In this document: positions 8,600-16,311 of the stretch, piece after piece
Numbering within the stretch: the stretch's first letter is position 1
Layout: the number at the start of each line of letters is the position of its first letter
Assembly (NCBI RefSeq): GCF_004684245.1
Contig: NZ_CP038452.1
Coordinates: 372,001-436,000, forward strand
Direction of reading: 5' to 3'
DNA length: 64,000 bases
Origin: Thermus caldilimi
Lineage (GTDB): Bacteria > Deinococcota > Deinococci > Deinococcales > Thermaceae
The notes under the pieces: model-generated
Databases searched by the model: none
Seen by the model: the letters and a program-made list of their open reading frames with translations, nothing else
Told to the model about the DNA's origin: nothing
Position numbers and translations under genes: made by a program

Positions 8600-9976
8600 T
8601 TACCCCATCAGGAGGTCTCGGGCCTTGAGGGCCAGGTGGATCTGGGCCAGGACCTCGGGGCGGGACAGGGAACCCAGGGCGGCTTCGATCCGCTTGAGGC
8701 GGTAGCGCAGGGTGTTGGGGTGGATGTGGAGGGAAGAGGCCGCCTCCTCCACATTGCCCGTGGCCATGTACACCTCGAGGGTCTTCAGGAGCTTCGGGGG
8801 CAGGGGTAGGTAGCGCTCCACCAGGGCCTTCAGGTCTTCGGGGGATTGCTGGAGGAGCACAAAGGCCACGGGATCCAGGCCGCTGAAGGAAAGGGCCTCC
8901 TCCGCCCGGGCCGCCTTGAGGGCGATGAGGGCCTCGCGGTAGGCGTTTTGCACCTCCTCGCCAGCGGCGTGGACCGCGGAATACCCCAGCCGGCTCCCCG
9001 GGGGCAGGGCAGAAAGGAGGCTTTGCGCCTCCTTCTTGGGGTTGTGCACCTGCCACATGGCCGCCAGGCGGTTTCCCCGGGTGGTGAGGAGGTAGGGCAC
9101 GCCCAGCCGGTCCAGGAAGGTGCCGGCCCGGCGCCTCAGTTCCAGGGTGGCCTCCCTCCTCTGCTCCTCCGCCAGCCGGTGGCGGCCCGGTACCGCCTTG
9201 GGTTCCACCAGGGCCAGGACCCACTCCACCCCCTCGGTGAAGCCAAAGGCGAAGAGCCGGTCGGGTTCCGCTTCCCCCAGGATGAGGCCCTCCAGGAGCG
9301 CCCCGCCCAGGGATTCCTCCCGCATCCTTTCCAGGGAGCGTTCCAGGGCCCGCACCCGGAGGAGCCGGGTGGCCACCTCGAGAAGGCCCCGGGCCTGCCG
9401 TAGACCCTCCTCCTCCCCGTAGGCCACCAGAACGCCCTCCCCTGCCTCCAGGGAAAGCCATCCCCGACCTTCCCCGGGCTCCTTGGGGTGCTGGGGAGGC
9501 ACGGGGCCGGCAAATCCCAGCACTTCTCCCCAGGGGGCTACCCGGGCCAGGGCCAGGCCTGTGGCCTGGTAGAGGACTTCCAGGAAGGGCCTTTCCGGAA
9601 GCCTCAACAGGAGGTCCAAAAGTCCAGCCATCCCCAGGCCCGAGCCCAGGTGGAAGAGGCGCAGGGCCACCGCCTTGGCCAGTTCCTCCCGCTTCAGCCA
9701 AGGAGGGTAGACCGCTACCCCCAGGCCCTCCTTCCGGGCATACTCCAGGAGTTCCGGGTCCGGGGCCGGAAGGAGGAAGCCGGAAGCGGTGCGGTAGCGC
9801 CAGAGGTTTCCCTCGGGACGGGTGAGGAGAAGGGCCCCCTCCAGGGGCAGGAGGGGTCTCGGCTCCTCCAGGAGGTAGAGGACCGGCCTGTGGGAGGGGA
9901 CCAGGACCTCGAGGCCCAGGTCCTGGGCCAGATGGAGGAAGGTAATGGAGGTTGGGCTAAACTCTGGCGTGGGCAT
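8600..9976 (-). CDS. PucR-family transcriptional regulator
   Basis: A 458-residue regulator with an N-terminal ligand/PucR-like region, a middle GGDEF-like CdaR segment and a C-terminal PucR HTH_30 domain (about residues 385-455). The HTH region includes TGNVEEAASSLHIHPNTLRY, the hallmark helix-turn-helix of CdaR/PucR proteins. The ATG at 9974-9976 is preferred; an upstream TTG at 9991 has no ribosome site. A possible promoter TTGCAC (10011-10016, minus strand)-15-TATATT (9990-9995) would give a nearly leaderless message. It is divergent from the hpa operon and so is the likely local regulator of 4-hydroxyphenylacetate catabolism (inference). Confidence 0.85.
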   Translation of the reverse strand: MPTPEFSPTSITFLHLAQDLGLEVLVPSHRPVLYLLEEPRPLLPLEGALLLTRPEGNLWRYRTASGFLLPAPDPELLEYARKEGLGVAVYPPWLKREELAKAVALRLFHLGSGLGMAGLLDLLLRLPERPFLEVLYQATGLALARVAPWGEVLGFAGPVPPQHPKEPGEGRGWLSLEAGEGVLVAYGEEEGLRQARGLLEVATRLLRVRALERSLERMREESLGGALLEGLILGEAEPDRLFAFGFTEGVEWVLALVEPKAVPGRHRLAEEQRREATLELRRRAGTFLDRLGVPYLLTTRGNRLAAMWQVHNPKKEAQSLLSALPPGSRLGYSAVHAAGEEVQNAYREALIALKAARAEEALSFSGLDPVAFVLLQQSPEDLKALVERYLPLPPKLLKTLEVYMATGNVEEAASSLHIHPNTLRYRLKRIEAALGSLSRPEVLAQIHLALKARDLLMG

Positions 9977-9991
9977 TGTTGTTTCGCACAA
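9976..9991. promoter_or_regulatory. Candidate operator TTGT-N8-ACAA, site 1
   Basis: The sequence TTGT TGTTTCGC ACAA is an inverted repeat spanning the proposed -10 and start codon of the PucR gene. An identical TTGT-N8-ACAA pattern occurs 52 bp away at 10028-10043. Two equally spaced half-site pairs in a divergent regulator/operon gap suggest regulator binding sites. The site would be well placed for autorepression. Confidence 0.5.
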
Positions 9992-10027
9992 TATACCCCG
10001 CTCGACCAGGGTGCAAGGGGGGTAATT

Positions 10028-10043
10028 TTGTATAAAGGAACAA
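10028..10043. promoter_or_regulatory. Candidate operator TTGT-N8-ACAA, site 2
   Basis: TTGT ATAAAGGA ACAA covers a TATAAA (10031-10036) that may be the -10 of the hpa operon, although no good -35 is visible 17 bp upstream. It shares spacing and half-sites with site 1. The 52-bp distance is close to five helical turns, so two bound dimers would lie on the same face. A weaker TTGT-N7-ACAG follows at 10059. Confidence 0.5.
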
Positions 10044-10074
10044 ATAAGGGCGCAATCTTGTGCTCCCTACAGTT

Positions 10075-10095
10075 GCCCTCCCGGGCCGGGAGGGC
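10075..10095 (+). promoter_or_regulatory. Hairpin in the hpa operon leader
   Basis: GCCCTCCC (10075-10082) pairs with GGGAGGGC (10088-10095) around a 5-nt loop, 25 bp before the first ATG of the operon. It ends 15 bp before the AAGGAG ribosome site. No T-run follows, so it is more likely a leader stabiliser or attenuating fold than a terminator. Confidence 0.35.
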
Positions 10096-10120
10096 CATCC
10101 TAAGGGGCGAAAGGAGCAGC

Positions 10121-11011
10121 ATGTTCCGCGGGTCCATTCCTCCCTTACCCACACCCTTTCGGCGGGGCCGGATCGACGAGGAAGCCCTCCGGGGTTTGGT
10201 GGAGCGGGTAATCCAAGGGGGTTCCCATGGCCTTAGCGTGGGGGGCACCACGGGCGAGCCCGGCACCCAGACCCTGGAGGAGCGAAAGCGGGTGATCGAG
10301 ATCGCCCTGGAGCAGGCGGCGGGCCGGGTTCCCGTCATCCCCGGCACCGGGGCCCTCAGGCTTGAGGAAACCCTCGAGCTCACCCGTTTCGCCAGGGAAG
10401 CAGGGGCCCAGGGGGCCATGGTCATCGTCCCCTACTACGTTAAACCCAACCAGGAGGGACTTTACCGCTACTTCGCCGAGGTGGCCCAGGCGGTGCCCGA
10501 CTTTCCCATCCTCATCTACAACATCCCGGGCCGGGCAGGGGTGGAGATCGCCCCCAGGACCGTGGCCCGCCTCAGGCGGGACTTTCCCAACATCGTGGGG
10601 CTCAAGCACTCCTCCAAGGACCTGGAGTACCTCTCCCAGCTCTTCCAGGAGGTGGGCCAGGACTTCCTGGTGTTCTGCGGCTTGGAAAGCCTCACCCTGC
10701 CCATGATGAGCCTGGGAGCGGTGGGGACCATCGCCGCCACCGCCAACTGGCTTCCCAAAGAGGTGGCGAGGCTCACGGAGCTGGCCCTGGCGGGGGATTT
10801 CCAAAGGGCCAGGGAGCTTCATTACCACCTCCTCGAGGCCAACGAGGCCATCTTCTGGGACACGAACCCCATTCCCCTGAAGACGGTGCTCTCCTGGATG
10901 GGCCTTTTGGAGAAGGAGTGGCGCCTCCCCTTGGGTCCCACCACCCCCGAGGTGGAGGAAAGGCTGAGGGCCATGGCCCGGCGCTACCGCCTGATCGGGG
11001 AGGAGGCATGA
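10121..11011 (+). CDS. DHDPS-superfamily aldolase of 4-hydroxyphenylacetate catabolism
   Basis: A 296-residue class I aldolase of the DapA fold. GGTTGEPGTQT is the carboxylate-binding loop, VPYYVKP holds the catalytic Tyr and VGLKHSSKD the Schiff-base Lys. It opens a run of hpaG, hpaE, hpaB, hpaC and hpaD genes, so it is best read as the HpaI-NOT-DHDPS type annotated as 4-hydroxy-2-oxoheptanedioate aldolase (pyruvate plus succinate semialdehyde products). It is not a lysine-pathway DapA. The start is the ATG at 10121 with AAGGAG upstream. The actual substrate is inferred from context. Confidence 0.85.
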   Translation: MFRGSIPPLPTPFRRGRIDEEALRGLVERVIQGGSHGLSVGGTTGEPGTQTLEERKRVIEIALEQAAGRVPVIPGTGALRLEETLELTRFAREAGAQGAMVIVPYYVKPNQEGLYRYFAEVAQAVPDFPILIYNIPGRAGVEIAPRTVARLRRDFPNIVGLKHSSKDLEYLSQLFQEVGQDFLVFCGLESLTLPMMSLGAVGTIAATANWLPKEVARLTELALAGDFQRARELHYHLLEANEAIFWDTNPIPLKTVLSWMGLLEKEWRLPLGPTTPEVEERLRAMARRYRLIGEEA

Positions 11012-11748
11012 AGCTCTGCCGTTTCCTGGCTAAGGGAAGGCTCCATCACGGGGTTTATAGGGAGGGCGTCCTCCTGGACGAAGCTGGGGAGGCCCATGAT
11101 CCCGAGGAGGTCACCTGGCTCCTTCCCTTCACCCCCGGCAAGGTGATCGGGGTGGCCCTGAACTATGCGGACCATGCCGAGGAGCTGGGCCTTTCCCGTC
11201 CCGAGGAGCCCGCGCTTTTTTGGAAGCCAAACAATAGCCTCCTTCCCCACAAGGGCGTGGTGCGTTACCCAAAAGGGGCGGAGTACATGCATTACGAGGT
11301 GGAGCTGGCGGTGGTGGTGGGCCGGCCCATGCGCAGGGTGAAGGCCAAGGAGGCCTTGGACTACGTCCTGGGATACACCATCGCCAACGACCTGGTGGTG
11401 CGGGACTACGTTTCCAACACCTTCCGCCCCCCCATCCGGGCCAAGGGACGGGATACCTTTGGCCCCCTGGGGCCCTTTCTGGTGGTGGGGGAGGTGGAGG
11501 ATCCCCAGAACCTCACCCTAAGGGCCTATGTGAACGGGGAGCTTCGTCAGGAAGGGCACACCTCGAGGATGCTCTACAGCGTGGCGGAGCTTTTGGAGTA
11601 CATATCCGAGTTCATGACCCTGGAGCCCTACGACGTCATTCTCACCGGGACGCCCAAGGGCATAAGCCGGGTGCTTCCCGGGGATGTGATGCGGCTGGAG
11701 ATCCAAGGGCTTGGCGCTTTGGAAAACCCCATAGAGGAGGAGGCATGA
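11008..11748 (+). CDS. hpaG: HpaG-type fumarylacetoacetate hydrolase family isomerase/decarboxylase
   Basis: A 246-residue FAH-fold protein. The metal site typical of the family is visible as YEVELAVVVG (two Glu) and ANDLVVRDY (Asp). KGRDTFGPLGPF and TGTPKGI are further family motifs. In HPA degradation HpaG decarboxylates 5-oxopent-3-ene-1,2,5-tricarboxylate and isomerises the product. The ATG overlaps the upstream stop (ATGA) with GGAGG before it. Only one FAH-type domain is present, unlike the fused two-domain HpaG of Escherichia coli, and a partner may be encoded elsewhere. Confidence 0.88.
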   Translation: MKLCRFLAKGRLHHGVYREGVLLDEAGEAHDPEEVTWLLPFTPGKVIGVALNYADHAEELGLSRPEEPALFWKPNNSLLPHKGVVRYPKGAEYMHYEVELAVVVGRPMRRVKAKEALDYVLGYTIANDLVVRDYVSNTFRPPIRAKGRDTFGPLGPFLVVGEVEDPQNLTLRAYVNGELRQEGHTSRMLYSVAELLEYISEFMTLEPYDVILTGTPKGISRVLPGDVMRLEIQGLGALENPIEEEA

Positions 11749-13295
11749 GGTACCAGGACCAGGTGGCAGGGATTCCCTGGGAAAGGATCGAGGCCATTCG
11801 AAACGCCCTAAAGGGGTGGACGGCCCTCCACTTCATCGGCGGGGAGTTCCGCCCCTCGGAAAGCGGGGAGGTCTTTCCCACCTTGGATCCTTCCACCAAC
11901 GAGGTGCTCTCCCACGCGGCCCGGGGCGGGGAGAGGGAAGTGGACCGGGCGGCCAAGGCGGCCCACGAGGCCTTCCAGCGGTGGAGCCGCACCCCGGCCC
12001 GGGAGAGGAAGCGCTACCTCCTGAGGATCGCTGAGCTTTTGGAAAAGCATGCGGATGAGCTGGCGGTGGTGGAGGCCTTGGATGCTGGGCAGGTGCTGCG
12101 GATTGTCAAGGCCCAGGTGGCCCGCTCCGCGGAGAACTTTGCCTTCTACGCCGAGTACGCCGAGCACGCCATGGAGGACCGCACCTTCCCCGTGGACCAG
12201 GACTGGCTTTACTACAGCCTGAGGGTCCCGGCTGGGCCGGTGGGCATCATCACTCCCTGGAACGCTCCCCTGATGCTTTCCACCTGGCGCATCGCCCCGG
12301 CCCTGGCCTTCGGGGACACGGTGGTGCTGAAGCCCGCGGAGTGGAGCCCCTTAACCGCCAGCAAGCTGGCGGAGATCGTGCAGGAGGCGGACCTTCCCCC
12401 TGGGGTCTTCAACCTGGTCCAGGGCTACGGCGAGGAGGCGGGGGCTGCCCTGGTGGCCCATCCCCTCGTTCCCCTCATCACCCTCACCGGGGAGACGGAA
12501 ACCGGGAAGATCGTGATGCAAAACGCCGCCCGCCACCTTAAGCGGCTTTCCCTGGAGCTTGGCGGGAAAAGCCCGGCCCTGGTCTTTGCCGACGCCGATC
12601 TGGAAAGGGCTTTGGATGCGGTGGTCTTCCAGATCTACTCCTTCAACGGGGAGCGGTGCACAGCGAGCTCCCGCCTCCTGGTGGAGGAGTCCATCTTTGA
12701 AACCTTTGTGGAGAGGGTAGCCGAAAGGGCGCGGGCCATCCGGGTGGGCCATCCCCTGGACCCCGGGACCGAGGTGGGCCCCCTCATCCACCCCGAGCAC
12801 CTGGAGAGGGTTTTGGGGTATGTGGAGGCGGGCCTTAAGGAGGGGGCGAGGCTTCTCGTGGGCGGAAGGAGGGCCACCACGTCCTTCCGCAGGGAGGATC
12901 TTTCCCAGGGGAACTACCTGGAGCCCACCCTCTTCGTGGGGGAAAACCACATGAAAATCGCTCAGGAGGAGATCTTCGGGCCCGTCTTGGTGGCCATTCC
13001 TTTCAAGGACGAGGAGGAAGCCCTTAGGAAGGCCAACGACACCCGGTATGGCCTTGCGGCCTACGTGTTCACCCGGGACTTGGAAAGGGCCCATCGCCTG
13101 GCCTTGGAGCTAGAGGCGGGCCTCGTATACCTGAACAGCCACAACGTGCGCCACCTGCCCACCCCCTTTGGCGGGGTGAAGGCCAGCGGGGAGCGGCGGG
13201 AGGGTGGCCTTTATGCTCTTGAGTTTTACACCGACCTCAAGGCCGTGGGGCTTCCCCTAAGGCCCCCCCACGTGCCCAAGTTCGGAAAGAGGTGA
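11745..13295 (+). CDS. hpaE: 5-carboxymethyl-2-hydroxymuconate semialdehyde dehydrogenase
   Basis: A 516-residue NAD-dependent aldehyde dehydrogenase. The catalytic Cys lies in NGERCTASSR and the general-base Glu in LELGGKSPALVF. ITPWNAPLMLSTWR and the C-terminal NPFGG-like TPFGGVKASG complete the ALDH signature. It oxidises the ring-cleavage product of homoprotocatechuate. An ATGA overlap joins it to hpaG, and hpaB follows after 4 bp. The assignment to HpaE rather than a generic ALDH rests on the operon. Confidence 0.92.
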   Translation: MRYQDQVAGIPWERIEAIRNALKGWTALHFIGGEFRPSESGEVFPTLDPSTNEVLSHAARGGEREVDRAAKAAHEAFQRWSRTPARERKRYLLRIAELLEKHADELAVVEALDAGQVLRIVKAQVARSAENFAFYAEYAEHAMEDRTFPVDQDWLYYSLRVPAGPVGIITPWNAPLMLSTWRIAPALAFGDTVVLKPAEWSPLTASKLAEIVQEADLPPGVFNLVQGYGEEAGAALVAHPLVPLITLTGETETGKIVMQNAARHLKRLSLELGGKSPALVFADADLERALDAVVFQIYSFNGERCTASSRLLVEESIFETFVERVAERARAIRVGHPLDPGTEVGPLIHPEHLERVLGYVEAGLKEGARLLVGGRRATTSFRREDLSQGNYLEPTLFVGENHMKIAQEEIFGPVLVAIPFKDEEEALRKANDTRYGLAAYVFTRDLERAHRLALELEAGLVYLNSHNVRHLPTPFGGVKASGERREGGLYALEFYTDLKAVGLPLRPPHVPKFGKR

Positions 13296-13299
13296 GAGG

Positions 13300-14751
13300 A
13301 TGGCGAGAACAGGAGCGGAGTATCTGGAAGCCTTGAAGGAGCGGCCCCCCAACCTCTGGTACAAGGGGGAAAAGGTAGAGGACCCCACCACTCATCCCGT
13401 CTTCCGGGGCATCGTGCGCACCATGGCGGCCCTCTATGACCTGCAGCACGATCCTCGGTACCGGGAGGCCCTCACCTACGAGGAGGAGGGGAAGCGGCAC
13501 GGGATGAGCTTCCTCATCCCCAAGACCAAGGAGGACCTGAAGCGGCGGGGCCAGGCCTACAAGCTCTGGGCCGACCAGAACCTGGGGATGATGGGCCGTA
13601 GCCCGGACTACCTGAACGCCGTGGTCATGGCCTATGCCGCCAGCGCCGAGTACTTTGGGGAGTTTGCGGACAACGTGCGGGCCTACTACCGCTACCTCCG
13701 CGACCACGACCTGGCCACCACCCACGCCCTCACCAACCCCCAGGTGAACCGGGCCAAGCCCCCCGCGGCCCAGCCCGACCCCTACATCCCCGTGGGGGTG
13801 GTGCGTCAGACGGAAAAGGGCATCGTGGTGCGGGGAGCCCGCATGACCGCCACCTTTCCCCTGGCGGACGAGGTCCTCATCTTCCCTTCCACCCTGCTTA
13901 AGGAGGGGCCGGGCAACGAGAAGTACGCCATTGCCTTCGCCCTGCCCACCTCGACCCCGGGCCTTCACTTCGTCTGCCGCGAGGCCTTGGTGGGAGGGGA
14001 TAGCCCCTTCGACTACCCCCTTAGCAGCCGCCTCGAGGAGATGGACTGCCTGGTGATCTTTGACGATGTATTGGTCCCTTGGGAGCGGGTCTTCATTTTG
14101 GGGAACGTGGAGCTCTGCAACAACGCCTATGCCGCCACGGGGGCCTTGAACCACATGGCCCACCAGGTGGTGGCCTTGAAGACCGCCAAGACCGAGGCCT
14201 TTCTGGGGGTGGCGGCCTTGATGGCCGAGGGGATCGGGGCCGACGCCTACAGCCACGTACAGGAGAAGATCGCCGAGATCATCGTCTACCTGGAGGCCAT
14301 GCGGGCCTTCTGGACCCGGGCGGAGGAGGAGGCCAAGGAGAATGCCTTTGGCCTGCTGGTACCCGACCGGGGGGCCTTGGACGGGGCGAGGAACCTGTAC
14401 CCCAGGCTGTATCCCCGGCTTAGGGAGATCCTGGAGCAGATCGGGGCCAGCGGCCTGATCACCCTGCCCTCGGAGCGGGACTTTAAGGGGCCCCTGGCCC
14501 CCTTGCTGGAGAAGTATCTGCAGGGGGCTACCCTCGAGGCCAAGGAGCGGGTGGCCCTCTTCCGCCTGGGCTGGGACATGACCCTCTCGGGATTCGGAGC
14601 CCGGCAGGAGCTTTACGAGCGCTTCTTCTTCGGGGATCCGGTGCGCATGTACCAGACCCTCTTTAGCGTCTACGATAAAGAGCCCTACAAGGAGCGGATC
14701 CGCGCTTACCTGAAGAGGGCGCTTTCCGTGTTTGCGGAGGTGGAGGCGTGA
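13300..14751 (+). CDS. hpaB: 4-hydroxyphenylacetate 3-monooxygenase, oxygenase component
   Basis: A 483-residue FADH2-dependent hydroxylase of the HpaB family, which converts 4-hydroxyphenylacetate to 3,4-dihydroxyphenylacetate. MARTGAEYLEALKERPPNLW is the typical N-terminus, and the central HALTNPQVNRAKPP and ALPTSTPGLHFVCRE match substrate and flavin regions of the family. It needs reduced flavin from HpaC, which is encoded next with a GTGA overlap. HpaC is frameshifted as sequenced. Confidence 0.95.
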   Translation: MARTGAEYLEALKERPPNLWYKGEKVEDPTTHPVFRGIVRTMAALYDLQHDPRYREALTYEEEGKRHGMSFLIPKTKEDLKRRGQAYKLWADQNLGMMGRSPDYLNAVVMAYAASAEYFGEFADNVRAYYRYLRDHDLATTHALTNPQVNRAKPPAAQPDPYIPVGVVRQTEKGIVVRGARMTATFPLADEVLIFPSTLLKEGPGNEKYAIAFALPTSTPGLHFVCREALVGGDSPFDYPLSSRLEEMDCLVIFDDVLVPWERVFILGNVELCNNAYAATGALNHMAHQVVALKTAKTEAFLGVAALMAEGIGADAYSHVQEKIAEIIVYLEAMRAFWTRAEEEAKENAFGLLVPDRGALDGARNLYPRLYPRLREILEQIGASGLITLPSERDFKGPLAPLLEKYLQGATLEAKERVALFRLGWDMTLSGFGARQELYERFFFGDPVRMYQTLFSVYDKEPYKERIRAYLKRALSVFAEVEA

Positions 14752-15250
14752 CGGGTGCCTTCCCCGAGGGGCCTGCGGGTTTGCCCAAGCCGGACGAGGC
14801 CTTGAGGGAGGCCTTTAAGGAGGCCCTAAGCCGGTTTGCCGCCGGGGTGACCGTGGTGTCCGCCCGGCTGGGGGAGGAGGAGCGGGGCATGACCGCCACC
14901 GCCTTCATGTCCTTGAGCCTCGAGCCTCCCCTGGTGGTCCTGGGCATCCACGAGAAGGCGAGGCTTTTGCCCCTTCTGGAGGCCTCCCGGGCCTTCACCG
15001 TTAGCGTTCTGAGGGAAGGGCAGGAGGCAGTCTCCCAGCACTTTGCCGGCAAACCCCAGGAAGGGGTGGGGTTGGTGGAGGCCAGGGTGCCAGGGGCCTT
15101 GGCGGTGCTGCGCTGCCGCCTGGAGGCGGTCTACCCCGGGGGGACCACCGGCTGGTGGTGGGCCGGGTGGAGGCGGTGGAGCTGGGGGAACCCGGCCTTC
15201 CCTTGGTGTACTTCGGCCGGGGTTACAGGAGGTTGGTATGGCCATCGTGA
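14748..15250 (+). pseudogene. hpaC: 4-hydroxyphenylacetate 3-monooxygenase flavin reductase, frameshifted as sequenced
   Basis: Codons from the GTG at 14748 encode a flavin-reductase domain (FAAGVTVVSAR, GMTATAFMSLSLEPPLVVLG, AVSQHFAGKP). After LEAVYPGG the frame is lost at the G6 run 15138-15143. With one more G the reading becomes DHRLVVGRVEAVELG and ends RRLVWPS-stop at 15250, a normal HpaC C-terminus of 167 residues in total. As given, the frame instead runs on into hpaD sequence to 15521. HpaC supplies FADH2 to HpaB. The restored stop overlaps the hpaD start by 13 bp, as expected in this operon. It may be a sequencing error or a real loss. Confidence 0.88.
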
Positions 15251-16194
15251 GGGTGGGGTTCATAGAGCTTTGGGTGAGGGACCTGGAGAAAAGCCTGGAG
15301 TTCTACGAGGGGCTTTTGGGCTTCCGCCTGGAGCGCAAGGAGGGGAAAAGCGCCTACCTCCGGGGCTACGAGGAGCTGGAGTGGAGCCTGAAGCTCACCC
15401 AGGCGGAACTTCCCGCGGTGCGGAGCCTGGGCTTCAAGGTGGACGAGAAGGGGATGGAAGAGGCCCAGGCTTGGGCGGAACAGGAGGGGCTTCCCCACCG
15501 GTTGGAAACGGACTGGGGTAGGCCCAGGATGCTCCGCGTTCAGGACCCCTTCGGCTATCCCCTGGTCTTCTACGCGGGGGCCGAGAAGCTTCCCCGGGTG
15601 TTGCAGGAGTACCACCTCTACCGGGGGCCGGGGATTTTGCGCATCGACCACTTGAACCTCTTCTCCCCCGAGGTGGAGCGGGCCACCCGCTATTACCAGG
15701 AGAGGCTGGGCTTCCGCCTCACCGAGTACACGGAGGACGATGAGGGGAGGCTTTGGGCCAGCTGGCTCCACCGCAAGGGGAACGTCCACGACGTGGCCTT
15801 CACCAACGGAGAGGGTCCGAGGCTCCACCACTTCGCCTACTGGCTTCCCGACCCCATGGCCATCCTGAAGGCGGCGGACATCCTGGCAGGAGCCCGCAGG
15901 ACGGACCAGATCGAACGGGGGCCCGGGCGGCACGGGATCTCCAACGCCATGTTCCTCTACCTCAAGGACCCGGACGGGCACCGCATCGAGCTTTACACCT
16001 CCGACTACCTCACCGTGGACCCCGACCTGCCCCCGGTGCGCTGGAGCCTGAACGACCCCAGGCGGCAGACCCTCTGGGGGCACAGGACCCCAAAGAGCTG
16101 GTTCCTGGAGGGAAGCGCCCTTGTGGACCTCGAGGGGAAGCCCTTGCCCACGCGGCCCTCGCCCCTTGTCGGCATCCCCGAGCACGTGACCTAG
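15238..16194 (+). CDS. hpaD: 3,4-dihydroxyphenylacetate 2,3-dioxygenase
   Basis: A 318-residue type I extradiol dioxygenase of the two-domain VOC fold. The three metal ligands appear as His in RIDHLNLFS, His in RLHHFAYW and Glu in GHRIELYTSDY. It cleaves the ring of homoprotocatechuate. The ATG at 15238 is used because GGAGG precedes it and the product starts MAIVRVGFIELWVRD. It is the last gene of the hpa operon; the next promoter begins within two bases of its stop. Dedicated hpaF (isomerase) and hpaH (hydratase) genes are not seen in the window. Confidence 0.94.
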   Translation: MAIVRVGFIELWVRDLEKSLEFYEGLLGFRLERKEGKSAYLRGYEELEWSLKLTQAELPAVRSLGFKVDEKGMEEAQAWAEQEGLPHRLETDWGRPRMLRVQDPFGYPLVFYAGAEKLPRVLQEYHLYRGPGILRIDHLNLFSPEVERATRYYQERLGFRLTEYTEDDEGRLWASWLHRKGNVHDVAFTNGEGPRLHHFAYWLPDPMAILKAADILAGARRTDQIERGPGRHGISNAMFLYLKDPDGHRIELYTSDYLTVDPDLPPVRWSLNDPRRQTLWGHRTPKSWFLEGSALVDLEGKPLPTRPSPLVGIPEHVT

Positions 16195-16195
16195 C

Positions 16196-16224
16196 TTGAC
16201 GGGACAGAAGTCCCTGGTTAAACT
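16196..16224 (+). promoter_or_regulatory. Sigma-70-type promoter of the ABC importer/paaK operon
   Basis: TTGACG (16196-16201) is followed by a 17-bp spacer and TAAACT (16219-16224). It begins immediately after the hpaD stop. The predicted start point falls at about 16231, exactly at the palindrome listed next. Confidence 0.7.
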
Positions 16225-16230
16225 GGAAGG

Positions 16231-16244
16231 CAAACGATCGTTAG
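16231..16244 (+). promoter_or_regulatory. PaaR-like operator
   Basis: CAAACGATCGTTAG matches every fixed position of CNAACGNNCGTTNG, the palindrome I recall for the TetR-family repressor PaaR of Thermus thermophilus, whose inducer is phenylacetyl-CoA. It lies just downstream of the -10, where a bound repressor would block initiation. The operon it precedes ends in paaI and paaK, which fits. No paaR gene lies in the window. Confidence 0.7.
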
Positions 16245-16311
16245 TTAGACCCAATCCGGGTCTCGCCCGGTGGGAATAGGCGGTGGGAAAGAGACGAAGG
16301 AGGGGAAGAAG

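Noticed and set aside
15138-15143. Programmed slippage as the explanation of the hpaC frameshift
   Set aside because: Slippage on homopolymers is known in Thermus (dnaX uses a run of A), but four unrelated genes with G/C-run losses fit sequence error better. It is kept only as an alternative.
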